DNA of 31,225 nt from HGM04593 sp045613945 (lineage in GTDB: Bacteria; Bacteroidota; Bacteroidia; Bacteroidales; Bacteroidaceae), in NCBI GenBank assembly GCA_045613945.1, contig JAZLBZ010000069.1, forward strand, positions 1-31,225, written 5' to 3'. The first letter of the stretch is position 1. Every line of letters begins with the position of its first letter. Made by a program: the position numbers and the translations under genes. The notes under the pieces are model-generated. The model was given only the letters and a program-made list of their open reading frames with translations. It did no database searches and was not told the origin of the DNA. Positions 7,293 to 15,600 of this stretch are shown here, one piece after another.

Positions 7293-7376
7293 GTGAAAGG
7301 TGAAAACCGAAAGCAGCGAGTAAGCGAGAGCAGAGGAATTCACAAGTTTTCCGCTTTCCGCTTTCCGCTTTCACCT
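7293..7376. repeat. Inverted repeat between convergent genes
   Basis: The motif GTGAAAGGTGAAAAC (7293-7307) on the left and CCGCTTTCCGCTTTCACCT on the right form an imperfect inverted repeat (AGGTGAAA 7298-7305 with TTTCACCT 7369-7376). It fills the gap between two convergent genes and may serve as a two-way terminator, though no T run follows. A related repeat lies at 13863-13959, and the same 15-mer occurs inside a coding region at 30253-30267. Confidence 0.55.
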
Positions 7377-8085
7377 AGAACTGTGTTCTGTACCCTTTGA
7401 GCCTTTTGCGTAGTTCCTTTGCTTTTACAGGGGTGGTGACCTTGTCCATCAGTGCCCAGAACCTCTCGCTGTGGTTCATCTCTACTGTGTGGCACAGTTC
7501 GTGCAGCAGCACGTAGTCAATGAGTTCGTTCGGGAGCAGTGCAAGGTATATGCTAAGGCTTATGCTGCCCTTTGTGTTGCAGCTTCCCCAGCGGCTGTGC
7601 ACGTTGCGCACGGTGCAGCGGCTGTAGGTAAAGCCCTTTTCATTGGCAAGGACCTTCAGGCGCGGCGGCAACAGTTGCTTGGCACGGCGTGCGAGTGCTG
7701 TCGTCACCGCTTTCCTCAGCCACTCCTGCATTTTCCTGTCGCTGTAACAGGTGCCTGCGGGGCACAGTAGCAGTGCCTCCTTGTCGTTATGCTTTATTTG
7801 GAAAAAGTCCGCAGGGTGCTCCTCTATGCGGAATATGAAATTCTCGCTCTCGATGCGGTAGTTGCAGTCAATGATGTTATCCTCCGCTTTGGGTTTTCTC
7901 TGTAGCAGTTTGGGCACGCACTCCACAATGGCCCTTTCAATGTCGCGCTGTGTGGCGAATGTGGGGGCTGTGATGTGAATGGCGTCGGGGCGTGCGCGTA
8001 AAATAATGCGGCGCGCTCTTGCGTTGCGCGCCACTATGATTGTACCCCACTGCGGGTGTTCCATTATGCTCTTTGTGAGCCCCAT
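7375..8085 (-). CDS. YgjP-like metallopeptidase (WLM/SprT-type, DUF45)
   Basis: 236 residues. The zinc-protease motif HELCH is at 195-199, with a further histidine in EMNHSERFW, and RWGSC at 165-169 is typical of the YgjP/DUF45 family. The C-terminal catalytic half is well conserved and the N-terminal half is a beta-rich domain. It is the last gene of the topA-aroK-speA-argB operon, starting 5 bp after the argB stop behind an AGGGA that could act as a ribosome binding site. Members are soluble and of poorly defined function. A link to the upstream genes is not obvious, and co-transcription may be incidental. Confidence 0.88.
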   Translation of the reverse strand: MGLTKSIMEHPQWGTIIVARNARARRIILRARPDAIHITAPTFATQRDIERAIVECVPKLLQRKPKAEDNIIDCNYRIESENFIFRIEEHPADFFQIKHNDKEALLLCPAGTCYSDRKMQEWLRKAVTTALARRAKQLLPPRLKVLANEKGFTYSRCTVRNVHSRWGSCNTKGSISLSIYLALLPNELIDYVLLHELCHTVEMNHSERFWALMDKVTTPVKAKELRKRLKGYRTQF

Positions 8086-8090
8086 TCCCT

Positions 8091-8864
8091 TTATGCTATG
8101 ATGTGAGTGCCCTGCGTGCCGTCAATGGCGTCGGCCCTGGTTATGATTACCTTTGACACACCGTTTCCAATGGCATTGAAGGCGTTCTCCATCTTTGGAA
8201 TCATCCCGCCGCTTATTATGCCGTCGGCAAGCAACTGCCTGTAACTCTCGCCTGTGATGGTTGGTATGAGGCTGCCGGCATCCTCGGGGTCACGCATCAC
8301 GCCCGGGAACTCAAAGCAGTAGATGAGTGTTGTGTCATACACTGTTGCCAGTGCCTTTGCCGTCTCTGCTGCCATTGTGTCGGCGTTGGTGTTGAGGATG
8401 GTTCCCTTGCCGTCGTGCGTTAGCGGAGCGACAATAGGGGTGATGCCCTGCTCAATAAGCCTTGAGAGCATATCGCCGTCGGCGCTCTCCACGTCGCCCA
8501 CAAAACCATAGTCAATGCTCTTTACGGGGCGCTTGTGGGCTGTGATGATGTTGCAGTCGGCGCCTGTGAGGCCAAGCGCGTTCACGCCACGTGCCTGCAG
8601 GCCCGCAACAATGTTCTTGTTCACAAGGCCTCCATACACCATAGTTACCACCTTCAGTGTCTCCTCGTCGGTTATGCGACGGCCGTCAACCATCTTGCTC
8701 TCAATGCCCAATCTCTCGGCAATGCGTGTTGCCGAGCGGCCGCCGCCATGAATTAGCACCTTGTGGCCTTCAATGGCGGCAAAACGGTTGAGGAGGGCGG
8801 CAAGTGAAGCCTCCTCCTCGACAATCTTTCCTCCCACCTTTATAACGGTAATCTTCTCTTTCAT
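8091..8864 (-). CDS. argB: Acetylglutamate (or succinylglutamate) kinase
   Basis: 257-residue amino-acid kinase for the second step of arginine synthesis, phosphorylating an N-acylglutamate. IKVGGK at 8-13 and the HGGGRSATR loop at 39-47 bind ATP and the acylated substrate; the LNTNADTMAAE and ITRADAIDGTQGT segments are also characteristic. In Bacteroides fragilis the pathway is known to use N-succinyl rather than N-acetyl intermediates, so the substrate here may be N-succinylglutamate. That is family knowledge and is not visible in this sequence. ATG at 8864 is preferred over a TTG one codon earlier. The start overlaps the speA stop by one base (TGATG). Confidence 0.93.
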   Translation of the reverse strand: MKEKITVIKVGGKIVEEEASLAALLNRFAAIEGHKVLIHGGGRSATRIAERLGIESKMVDGRRITDEETLKVVTMVYGGLVNKNIVAGLQARGVNALGLTGADCNIITAHKRPVKSIDYGFVGDVESADGDMLSRLIEQGITPIVAPLTHDGKGTILNTNADTMAAETAKALATVYDTTLIYCFEFPGVMRDPEDAGSLIPTITGESYRQLLADGIISGGMIPKMENAFNAIGNGVSKVIITRADAIDGTQGTHIIA

Positions 8865-10759
8865 CAATAGTCAAGATATGTATATCCGTAGAGTCCCGAG
8901 CGGTAGTTCGAAAGGAACTCCTTGCCCTCCTCGAGCGTGATGCGTCCCTCCTTCACGGCGCTTGTCACCCAGCGCTCAAGTGTGCGCACAAGTTTGCGTG
9001 CATCGTACTGCACGTAGTCGAGCACGTCGGCAATTGTCTCGCCGTCAATAATCTTGTCAATGTGGTAGCCATCCTCGTCCACGCTCACGTGTACGGCATT
9101 GGTGTCGCCAAAGAGGTTGTGCATATCGCCCAGAATCTCCTGGTAGGCACCAACGAGGAATACGCCCAGGTAGTACGATTCGTTCGACTTCACGCGGTGA
9201 ACCTTCAATGAGTCGGCCTTGCTGTTGTAGTGTATGAAGTCGGTAATCTTTCCGTCGCTGTCACAGGTCATGTCCTGAATGGTACAACTGCGGTCGGGGC
9301 GCTCGTCAAGGCGGTGAATTGGCATGATGGGGAAGAACTGGTCAATACCCCAACTGTCGGGCAGGCTCTGGAACAGTGAGAAGTTGCAGAAGTACTTGTC
9401 GGCAAGCAGTTTTGGCAGTTTGCGGAAATCGTCGGGCACGTGCTTCATGTTCTTTGCTATGGCAAGTATCTCTCGTGTCACGCTCCAAAACATACTCTCA
9501 ATCTGTGCACGTGTCTTCAGGTCAACAATACCGTGACTGAAGAGCTCAAGTGCCTCCTCGCGAATCTGCTGTGCATCGTGCAGCGCCTCGAGCATTGTGC
9601 GCTGGTCCAGTTCGCACCAAATCTTGTAGAGTTCCTTTGCCAGTTCGTGGTCGTTCGCTGCAACCTCCCAGTCCTCGTCCATCTGTGGCAGGGCTGCAGT
9701 CTCCAGTACCTCAAAGATGAGCACCGCGTGGTGTGCCGATACTGAGCGTCCGCTCTCTGTGATGATGTTGGGGTGGGGGATGCCGTTCTTGTCGGCAGCA
9801 TCGACCATAGTGTATATCGCGTCGTTCACATACTCCTGGATAGAGTAGTTCACGCTACTCTCGCTGCTCGACGAGCGTGTGCCGTCATAGTCCACGCCCA
9901 GGCCGCCGCCAATGTCGGTGAATTCGATGTTGTAGCCCAGTTTGCGCAGCTGCACGTAGAACTGCGATGCCTCGCGCAGGGCTGTCTTTATGTGGCGGAT
10001 GCGTGTCACCTGGCTTCCAATGTGGAAGTGTATGAGGCGCAGGCAATCCTTTATATCGTATTTCTCGAGAATCTCAAGTGCCTCGAGCAGTTCGCTCGAT
10101 GTGAGGCCGAACTTGCTTGCGTCGCCGCCGCTCTCCTCCCACTTGCCGCTGCCTTCCGATGCCAACTTTATGCGTATACCGATGTTGGGGCGCACACCCA
10201 TGCGCTTGCCAATCTTTGCAATGCGCTTGAGTTCGTTGAGTTTCTCCACCACAAGGAAAATGCGGCGTCCCATCTTCTGTGCCAGCAGGGCAAGTTCAAT
10301 ATAGCTGTCGTCCTTGTAGCCGTTGCAGATGATGAGCGAGTCGCTGTCGGTGTTCATGGCAATGACGGCGTGAAGTTCGGGCTTTGAGCCTGCCTCAAGA
10401 CCAATGTTGTAGCGCTTGCCGTGACTTGTAATCTCCTCTACCACAGGGCGCATCTGGTTCACCTTGATGGGGTATACGATGAAGTTCTCGCCCTTGTAGT
10501 TGTACTCCTCGGCAGCAATCTTGAAACAGCCGGCAATCTTCTCGATGCGGTTGTCCAGGATGTCCGGGAAACGTATAAGCACAGGTGCAGCCACATCGCG
10601 CAGTTGCAGTTCGTCCATTAACTCCTTGAGGTCAACCTGTACGCTGTCCTTCTTTGGCGTCACAGCAACGTGACCTTTCTCGTTGATGCTGAAATAGGAT
10701 GCTCCCCAACCGTTGATGTTGTAGAGATCCTCCGAGTCCTCAATGCGCCATTTTTTCAT
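8864..10759 (-). CDS. speA: Biosynthetic arginine decarboxylase
   Basis: 631 residues, the usual SpeA size. It is a PLP enzyme of the alanine-racemase-fold class that converts arginine to agmatine, the first step of the ADC route to putrescine and spermidine. The PLP lysine is Lys99 in YPIKVNQ. HFHIGSQ and GGGLGVDYDG bind the cofactor, and TCDSDG carries the active-site cysteine of the partner subunit. Placement directly before argB, with overlapping stop and start, puts arginine synthesis and arginine consumption on one mRNA. A 60-bp gap separates it from aroK upstream; I see no terminator there. Confidence 0.95.
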   Translation of the reverse strand: MKKWRIEDSEDLYNINGWGASYFSINEKGHVAVTPKKDSVQVDLKELMDELQLRDVAAPVLIRFPDILDNRIEKIAGCFKIAAEEYNYKGENFIVYPIKVNQMRPVVEEITSHGKRYNIGLEAGSKPELHAVIAMNTDSDSLIICNGYKDDSYIELALLAQKMGRRIFLVVEKLNELKRIAKIGKRMGVRPNIGIRIKLASEGSGKWEESGGDASKFGLTSSELLEALEILEKYDIKDCLRLIHFHIGSQVTRIRHIKTALREASQFYVQLRKLGYNIEFTDIGGGLGVDYDGTRSSSSESSVNYSIQEYVNDAIYTMVDAADKNGIPHPNIITESGRSVSAHHAVLIFEVLETAALPQMDEDWEVAANDHELAKELYKIWCELDQRTMLEALHDAQQIREEALELFSHGIVDLKTRAQIESMFWSVTREILAIAKNMKHVPDDFRKLPKLLADKYFCNFSLFQSLPDSWGIDQFFPIMPIHRLDERPDRSCTIQDMTCDSDGKITDFIHYNSKADSLKVHRVKSNESYYLGVFLVGAYQEILGDMHNLFGDTNAVHVSVDEDGYHIDKIIDGETIADVLDYVQYDARKLVRTLERWVTSAVKEGRITLEEGKEFLSNYRSGLYGYTYLDY

Positions 10760-10819
10760 TTTTCAAGTGGTGTTTGATGTCGGGTTATCAATGGTTCTTA
10801 TCTTGTGTTTATCTCTTTC

Positions 10820-11347
10820 TCATACTCCAAACTCGCGGCGGAATGCCTCGACCGATTCCTTCACCTGCATGGTGTCCTCGAGCCTGTCGGCCCTGAACGA
10901 GTACTGCGCCTTGCTGTAGTGCGGCGCGCGTTTTGCCAACTGCTCGGTGATGAACGTCATCAGTTCCTCGTCGTTCTTGTCCTTTATGAGGGGACGTTTG
11001 CCCTTTGCAATACTCAATCTTATGTGCAGCCTCTCAACAGGAACATCCAGGTAAACGGTTGTTCCCTGCGAGTTCATGTATTCTATGTTGTCAAAGAAGC
11101 ATGGTGTGCCGCCGCCTGTTGAGATTATCACATCCTCAAACTCGCCCACCTCGTGCAGCATCCTGCGCTCAATCTCGCGGAATCCCTCCTCGCCCTTCTC
11201 GGCGAACAGTTGCGCGATAGTCTTGCAGTAGCGTTTCTCAATGTAGTGGTCGAGGTCAATGAACGGAATCCCCATCTCGGCTGCCAGCGCGCGTCCAAGA
11301 GTGGTCTTGCCGGCGCCCATATACCCTGTCAGGAATATGCGTGTCAT
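10820..11347 (-). CDS. aroK: Shikimate kinase
   Basis: 175 residues, the normal length of the enzyme that phosphorylates shikimate on the way to chorismate and the aromatic amino acids. Walker A GYMGAGKT is at 8-15, the shikimate-binding DLD at 31-33, Arg57 in FREIE, the STGGGTP loop at about 77-82, and the lid segment has KRPLI. The ATG overlaps the topA stop by four bases (ATGA), which implies coupled translation. Nothing is missing. Confidence 0.95.
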   Translation of the reverse strand: MTRIFLTGYMGAGKTTLGRALAAEMGIPFIDLDHYIEKRYCKTIAQLFAEKGEEGFREIERRMLHEVGEFEDVIISTGGGTPCFFDNIEYMNSQGTTVYLDVPVERLHIRLSIAKGKRPLIKDKNDEELMTFITEQLAKRAPHYSKAQYSFRADRLEDTMQVKESVEAFRREFGV

Positions 11348-13680
11348 TTGCTCTTCTTTGTGTATCGTCTTTTGGCAGGAGCCTTGCCGCCATCCTGCTG
11401 CTTGCTTACAATCTCAAGGCACTCCTGCAGTGTCAGTTCGGCGGGGGTTACAGTCTTTGGCAACTTGTAGTTGCTGCCCTTGTAGGCGATGTAGGGTCCA
11501 AAGCGGCCGTTGAGCACCTGCAGTTCGGGCTCCTCGTCGAATGCCTTTATTATTCTCTCGGCCTCGCTCTTCTTCTTTGCCTCGATGAGTTCTGTTGCCT
11601 CCTCAAATGTAACGGTGAGCGGGTCGTGTGTCTTTGGCAATGAAACATACGCATCGCCAAATTTTATGTATGCACCAAAACGGCCTGCGCCAATTGTCAC
11701 TGTCTGTCCGTCGAACTCGCCAAGTGTGCGTGGCAGGCTGAACAGGCCAAGAGCCTCCTCAAGGGTTATTGTCTCCAGTGTCTGTCCGGGTTTCATCTGT
11801 GCAAAGCGTGGTTTCTCCTCGTCGCTTGCCGAACCAATCTGCACAATAGGGCCAAAGCGGCCGATTTTTACCGACACAGGCTTGCCGCTTGCAGGGTCGT
11901 TGCCAAGCACGCGCTCGCCAACCTTGTGCTCCTTCTTTGTCTGTATGATGCCGTCTACCTTTGGTTCGAACTCCTTGTAGAATACCGATATGTGGTCGGC
12001 CCAATGTCTCTTGCCGTCGGCAATCTCATCAAACTCCTTCTCCACAGTAGCGGTGAAGTTGTAGTCCATAATCTCGGGGAAGTACTCAAAGAGGAAGTCG
12101 TTCACCACAATGCCAATGTCGGTTGGCAGCAACTTGGCCTTCTCGGCACCAACAGTCTCCTTGCCCTCTTTGGTGGTGATTTTGCCGTTCTTCAGTGTGA
12201 TTATGTTGTACTTGCGTGTCTCGCCGGTCTTATTGCCCTTCTCAACATATCCACGCTGCTGTATTGTGCTGATTGTTGGAGCGTATGTTGACGGGCGGCC
12301 AATGCCAAGTTCCTCAAGTTTGCGCACAAGGCTCGCCTCGGTGTAGCGTGGCAGGTGCTGTGTAAAGCGTTCTGTTGCCACAATCTCCTTTGTGGTGAGC
12401 ACGTCGCCCTTGCGCACTGCGGGAATTGCAGGCAGGTCGCCGCTGTTCTCGTCGTCGGTGCTCTCGCGGTAAACCTTGATGAAACCGTCGAACACTGTCA
12501 CCTCGCCGGTTGCCACGAATGTCTCTGTGTGTCCGCTGATTGATATGCTGACGGTTGTCTTCTCAACCTGTGCGTCGGCCATCTGCGAGGCACAGGTGCG
12601 CTTCCATATAAGTTCATAGAGTCGCTTCTCGGGCACTGTGCCCTCGATTGTGGTGTTACTCATGTATGTTGGGCGTATTGCCTCGTGAGCCTCCTGCGCG
12701 CCTTTTGTTCGTGTGGCATAGTTACGGCTCTTGTGATACTCCTTGCCGAACATCTCAGTCACCACCTCCTTGCACGAACCGATGCACAACGACGAGAGAT
12801 TGACCGAGTCGGTACGCATGTATGTGATGTATCCCGATTCGTAGAGTCTCTGTGCCACCATCATTGTCTGCGACACTGTGAAACCCAGTTTGCGGGCAGC
12901 CTCCTGCTGCAGTGTAGATGTTGTGAATGGAGCAGCCGGGCTCTTTTTCAGTGGCTTGGTGCTTACATCCTCAATGGTGAATGTGCTCTCCTTGCATGTA
13001 GCGAGGAATGCCTCGGCCTCTTCCTTTGTCTTGAAACGCTTTGAAAGTTCTGTGTTGAGTGTGTTGTTCTCGCCGTCCTCGCCTGGCAACTCGAACTGCG
13101 CTGTCACGCGGTATCCGCTCTCGCTCACAAACTTGTTAATCTCGCGCTCGCGCTCAACAATGAGTCGCACTGTAACGCTCTGCACGCGGCCTGCCGAAAG
13201 AGCTGGCTTTACCTTGCGCCACAGTACGGGCGATAGTTTGAAGCCCACAATGCGGTCGAGCACGCGACGTGCCTGCTGTGCATATACAAGGTTGATGTCA
13301 ATCTCTCTTGGATTCTCAATGGCTGCCTGAATGGCATTCTTGGTAATCTCGTGGAACACGATACGCTTTGTCTTCTCGGGCGTGAGTCCCAGTTCGGTGA
13401 ACAGGTGCCAACTGATAGCCTCTCCCTCGCGGTCCTCATCGGATGCCAACCAAACCATTTCGGCCTTCTTCACCTCGCTGCGCAGGCTGTTTACCAGTTT
13501 CTCCTTTTCGGCAGGAATCTCATAAAGCGGCTCAAAGGTCTCGGTGTTTATACTGAACTCCTTCTTCTTCAAATCACAGATGTGTCCATAACTGGACAGA
13601 ACCTTGTACTCCTTGCCGAGGAATTTTTCAATTGTCTTTGCCTTGGCAGGTGACTCAACTATTACTAGATTTTTATGCAT
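11344..13680 (-). CDS. topA: DNA topoisomerase I
   Basis: 778 residues from the ATG at 13680, chosen because the TOPRIM domain begins directly with NLVIVESPAKAKTIEKFLG. An in-frame ATG 21 codons upstream overlaps the promoter and would add a tail with no family match. The enzyme relaxes negative supercoils in the nucleoid. The TOPRIM acidic cluster is DEDREGE at 81-87, the catalytic tyrosine is Tyr287 in YITYMRTDS, and SAGRVQSVT lies in the core. The C-terminus has several Topo_C-type repeats (RFGPI or RFGAYIKFG-like), without zinc cysteines, and a basic lysine-rich tail. It heads the operon with aroK, speA, argB and the ygjP-like gene. Confidence 0.95.
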   Translation of the reverse strand: MHKNLVIVESPAKAKTIEKFLGKEYKVLSSYGHICDLKKKEFSINTETFEPLYEIPAEKEKLVNSLRSEVKKAEMVWLASDEDREGEAISWHLFTELGLTPEKTKRIVFHEITKNAIQAAIENPREIDINLVYAQQARRVLDRIVGFKLSPVLWRKVKPALSAGRVQSVTVRLIVEREREINKFVSESGYRVTAQFELPGEDGENNTLNTELSKRFKTKEEAEAFLATCKESTFTIEDVSTKPLKKSPAAPFTTSTLQQEAARKLGFTVSQTMMVAQRLYESGYITYMRTDSVNLSSLCIGSCKEVVTEMFGKEYHKSRNYATRTKGAQEAHEAIRPTYMSNTTIEGTVPEKRLYELIWKRTCASQMADAQVEKTTVSISISGHTETFVATGEVTVFDGFIKVYRESTDDENSGDLPAIPAVRKGDVLTTKEIVATERFTQHLPRYTEASLVRKLEELGIGRPSTYAPTISTIQQRGYVEKGNKTGETRKYNIITLKNGKITTKEGKETVGAEKAKLLPTDIGIVVNDFLFEYFPEIMDYNFTATVEKEFDEIADGKRHWADHISVFYKEFEPKVDGIIQTKKEHKVGERVLGNDPASGKPVSVKIGRFGPIVQIGSASDEEKPRFAQMKPGQTLETITLEEALGLFSLPRTLGEFDGQTVTIGAGRFGAYIKFGDAYVSLPKTHDPLTVTFEEATELIEAKKKSEAERIIKAFDEEPELQVLNGRFGPYIAYKGSNYKLPKTVTPAELTLQECLEIVSKQQDGGKAPAKRRYTKKSK

Positions 13681-13708
13681 AGTGTTGGAAAGCGTTTCAA
13701 ATTTGCCG

Positions 13709-13744
13709 CAAAAGTAGGAAAGTTTCCCGTATATTGAAATCAAA
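13709..13744 (-). promoter_or_regulatory. Promoter of the topA operon
   Basis: TACTTTTG on the minus strand (13716-13709) matches TAnnTTTG. A TTTG lies 24 bp upstream (13744-13741), slightly longer than the usual spacing. It implies a short leader of about 20 nt before the ATG at 13680. Confidence 0.5.
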
Positions 13745-13811
13745 AAATCGAAAAAAATGAAAAGAAAATTCGCCCTTTTTCCCTAAAATAATATATTATT
13801 TTAAATAGGAG

Positions 13812-13846
13812 AAAAAAACGGTGGCATCCCTAATGGGAAACCACCG
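13812..13846 (-). terminator. Terminator of the NUDIX-TPR-OMP operon
   Basis: On the minus strand, CGGTGG (13846-13841) pairs with CCACCG (13824-13819), with an inner CCC/GGG, and is followed by seven T residues. It lies between the barrel gene stop (13958) and the topA promoter. Confidence 0.8.
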
Positions 13847-13862
13847 CTAAGGTAAAATCGGA

Positions 13863-13959
13863 AAGGTGAAAGGTTGAATGTGGAATCCAATAAGTAGAAA
13901 TCGCGACGATTGCATTGCAAACGTCGCGATTTCCGCTTTCACTTTTCCGCTTTCACCTT
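13863..13959. repeat. Nested inverted repeat after the barrel gene
   Basis: Outer arms AAGGTGAAAG (13863-13872) and CTTTCACCTT (13950-13959) enclose a perfect 12-bp stem GAAATCGCGACG / CGTCGCGATTTC (13897-13908 and 13922-13933, loop 13 nt). The outer arms share the GGTGAAA/TTTCACC and CCGCTTTCAC motifs with 7293-7376. The right end overlaps the last codons and stop of the barrel gene. Confidence 0.7.
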
Positions 13960-15589
13960 AAAAGTTGGCTGTTATTCCCAAAGAGCCTCTTATGCCACGT
14001 GTCCAGTACCCTGCGTAGTCGTAATAGTTGCAGTTGAGCAGGTTGTTGCCCTGTATGTAAGCGCCAAAACGCTTGTTTATCTGATAACTGATGCGTGCAT
14101 GCAAGTTGTGTTTGTCGTTCATGCGTCCGTTGTCAGTCTTTGTGTAGTGGGCATAGTTGTATCCTATTCTCAAAGTAAGGTCCTCAATAATCCTTACCTC
14201 GGCATTCAGGTTCACGGCAACCTCCGGCTTCATAATCAACAATGTATTGTCACTGCAGTTCCAATAGTTGTATTTTGCATCGGCCGACAAATTCAACCAA
14301 CCGCGAAGGTCATATCCCAGGCTCAACGCTGCAAAGACATGGTGCATATTGTCCTGCGCAAAGTTTGAGTAAACAAAACCATTATTCTGCTCCATGACCT
14401 GTATCAAGTCGTCCTTTGTGTAGGCATAGCCTGCATTAATCTCCATTGACAGTGGGTCAAACGAGATGCGGCTGCCAATGCAGGCATCAACAATGGTGTA
14501 TGTAGGCTTTAGTCCCTCCTGTCCGTTAAAGCCCCAATAGGGGGTGATGCTCTCCAGGCGTGCAAGGCTGTTGTTTGTCCTGCCGCCGCCAATAGCGCCA
14601 TACACAGTGAAGTGCTTGTTTATGTTGCTCATAGCCTTGATGTCGGGCGCAATGGCAAATGCACCTCTGCCGCGTGTGAGGATGTTCATCCTTACTCCGG
14701 TCTTCATCGTCCACTTACCCAGTTTGAGGTTTGCATAAGGGTCAACATCAATTGAGAAATATGTGTCATATCCCTTGCCGGCATCCTTCAGTGTCGCGTT
14801 GTATGTGAATGCCTCCATGCCAAGGCCTACACCAAAGTTGCTTACCCATTTGTTCAGTGTCTCATAGGCAAGGCCCAATCCTGCGCCAAAGCGCATTTCG
14901 CCAACAGGGTTCTTTGCGCCCGCCGACCAGTTGCGTACAAGGTAGTCCCAGCCTGCATTGAAGTCATAGGACCACGCGCCGGCAAGGCTTGACACACCGT
15001 TTATCGCCAGTCTGTACTCCTGGCCGCTCTGCTCGTCCGAGAGACCGCTTGCTCCAAGCCCCTGATAGTTGAACGCGCTGTTCCTGAATGCTCCGTTCAC
15101 GCCCAGTGTAAGGCCCTTGAAACGGTGGTCATATCCAACACCGGCAATTGTCTTGAACAGGCGCGAGTCCCATTCGCCGGCCAATCCGTCGACCTTGCAC
15201 TTGTAGCCGTCGAACCCGGCATAGGCGTTGAGTGTGCCGTTGTTTCCCACCCCAAGCCTGTAGGCCGCCTTTGCGTCAATGTCGTTGGTGAGGCCATAGC
15301 CCAGGCGCACATATCCCGGGAAAGGTTTCTCCTTCTGGGGCATTGCATCCTTTATATCCATTTCGCTTGTGAACCCGTTGAATGCCTTGCCGCTCTTTGA
15401 GAATACCAATGTCATTGGCTCGGTGTCGGCCTCCTTCTTGCCCGATGGCGTGAAATTCTTCTTCGTCACCTCCATCACCTCGGGGGTGTAGTCGTTCTCC
15501 ACATTCACAACGGCATTCTTGATATCGGTCTGCGCTGTGGCTGCCACCGACAGTGCCAGTGCCGAAATAAGTAAAAGAGTTCTCTTCAT
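13958..15589 (-). CDS. Outer-membrane beta-barrel protein
   Basis: 543 residues. The signal peptide is about 1-20 (MKRTLLLISALALSVAATAQ). A short N-terminal stretch with an ENDYTPEV segment follows. From about 95 to the end, alternating short strands rich in Gly, Tyr and Asn (for example PGYVRLGYGL, LNAYAGFDGY, VGYDHRFKGL) and a terminal phenylalanine (SLGITANF) mark a large outer-membrane barrel without a recognisable TonB plug. It may be a porin or assembly partner; the cargo is unknown. The ATG at 15589 begins the signal peptide directly; an ATG at 15604 overlaps the TPR gene stop (ATGA) and would add five residues. It follows the TPR gene in one operon, so the two exported products may act together at the envelope. 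Confidence 0.8.
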   Translation of the reverse strand: MKRTLLLISALALSVAATAQTDIKNAVVNVENDYTPEVMEVTKKNFTPSGKKEADTEPMTLVFSKSGKAFNGFTSEMDIKDAMPQKEKPFPGYVRLGYGLTNDIDAKAAYRLGVGNNGTLNAYAGFDGYKCKVDGLAGEWDSRLFKTIAGVGYDHRFKGLTLGVNGAFRNSAFNYQGLGASGLSDEQSGQEYRLAINGVSSLAGAWSYDFNAGWDYLVRNWSAGAKNPVGEMRFGAGLGLAYETLNKWVSNFGVGLGMEAFTYNATLKDAGKGYDTYFSIDVDPYANLKLGKWTMKTGVRMNILTRGRGAFAIAPDIKAMSNINKHFTVYGAIGGGRTNNSLARLESITPYWGFNGQEGLKPTYTIVDACIGSRISFDPLSMEINAGYAYTKDDLIQVMEQNNGFVYSNFAQDNMHHVFAALSLGYDLRGWLNLSADAKYNYWNCSDNTLLIMKPEVAVNLNAEVRIIEDLTLRIGYNYAHYTKTDNGRMNDKHNLHARISYQINKRFGAYIQGNNLLNCNYYDYAGYWTRGIRGSLGITANF

Positions 15590-15600
15590 ATCTTTTCTTG

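Noticed and set aside
8865..8867. TTG start for argB
   Set aside because: An ATG follows directly and gives the normal N-terminus; TTG would overlap further into speA without benefit.
9773..10387. 204-codon antisense frame over speA
   Set aside because: Low-complexity Ala/Val/Leu product with no motif; it mirrors the codon bias of speA on the other strand.
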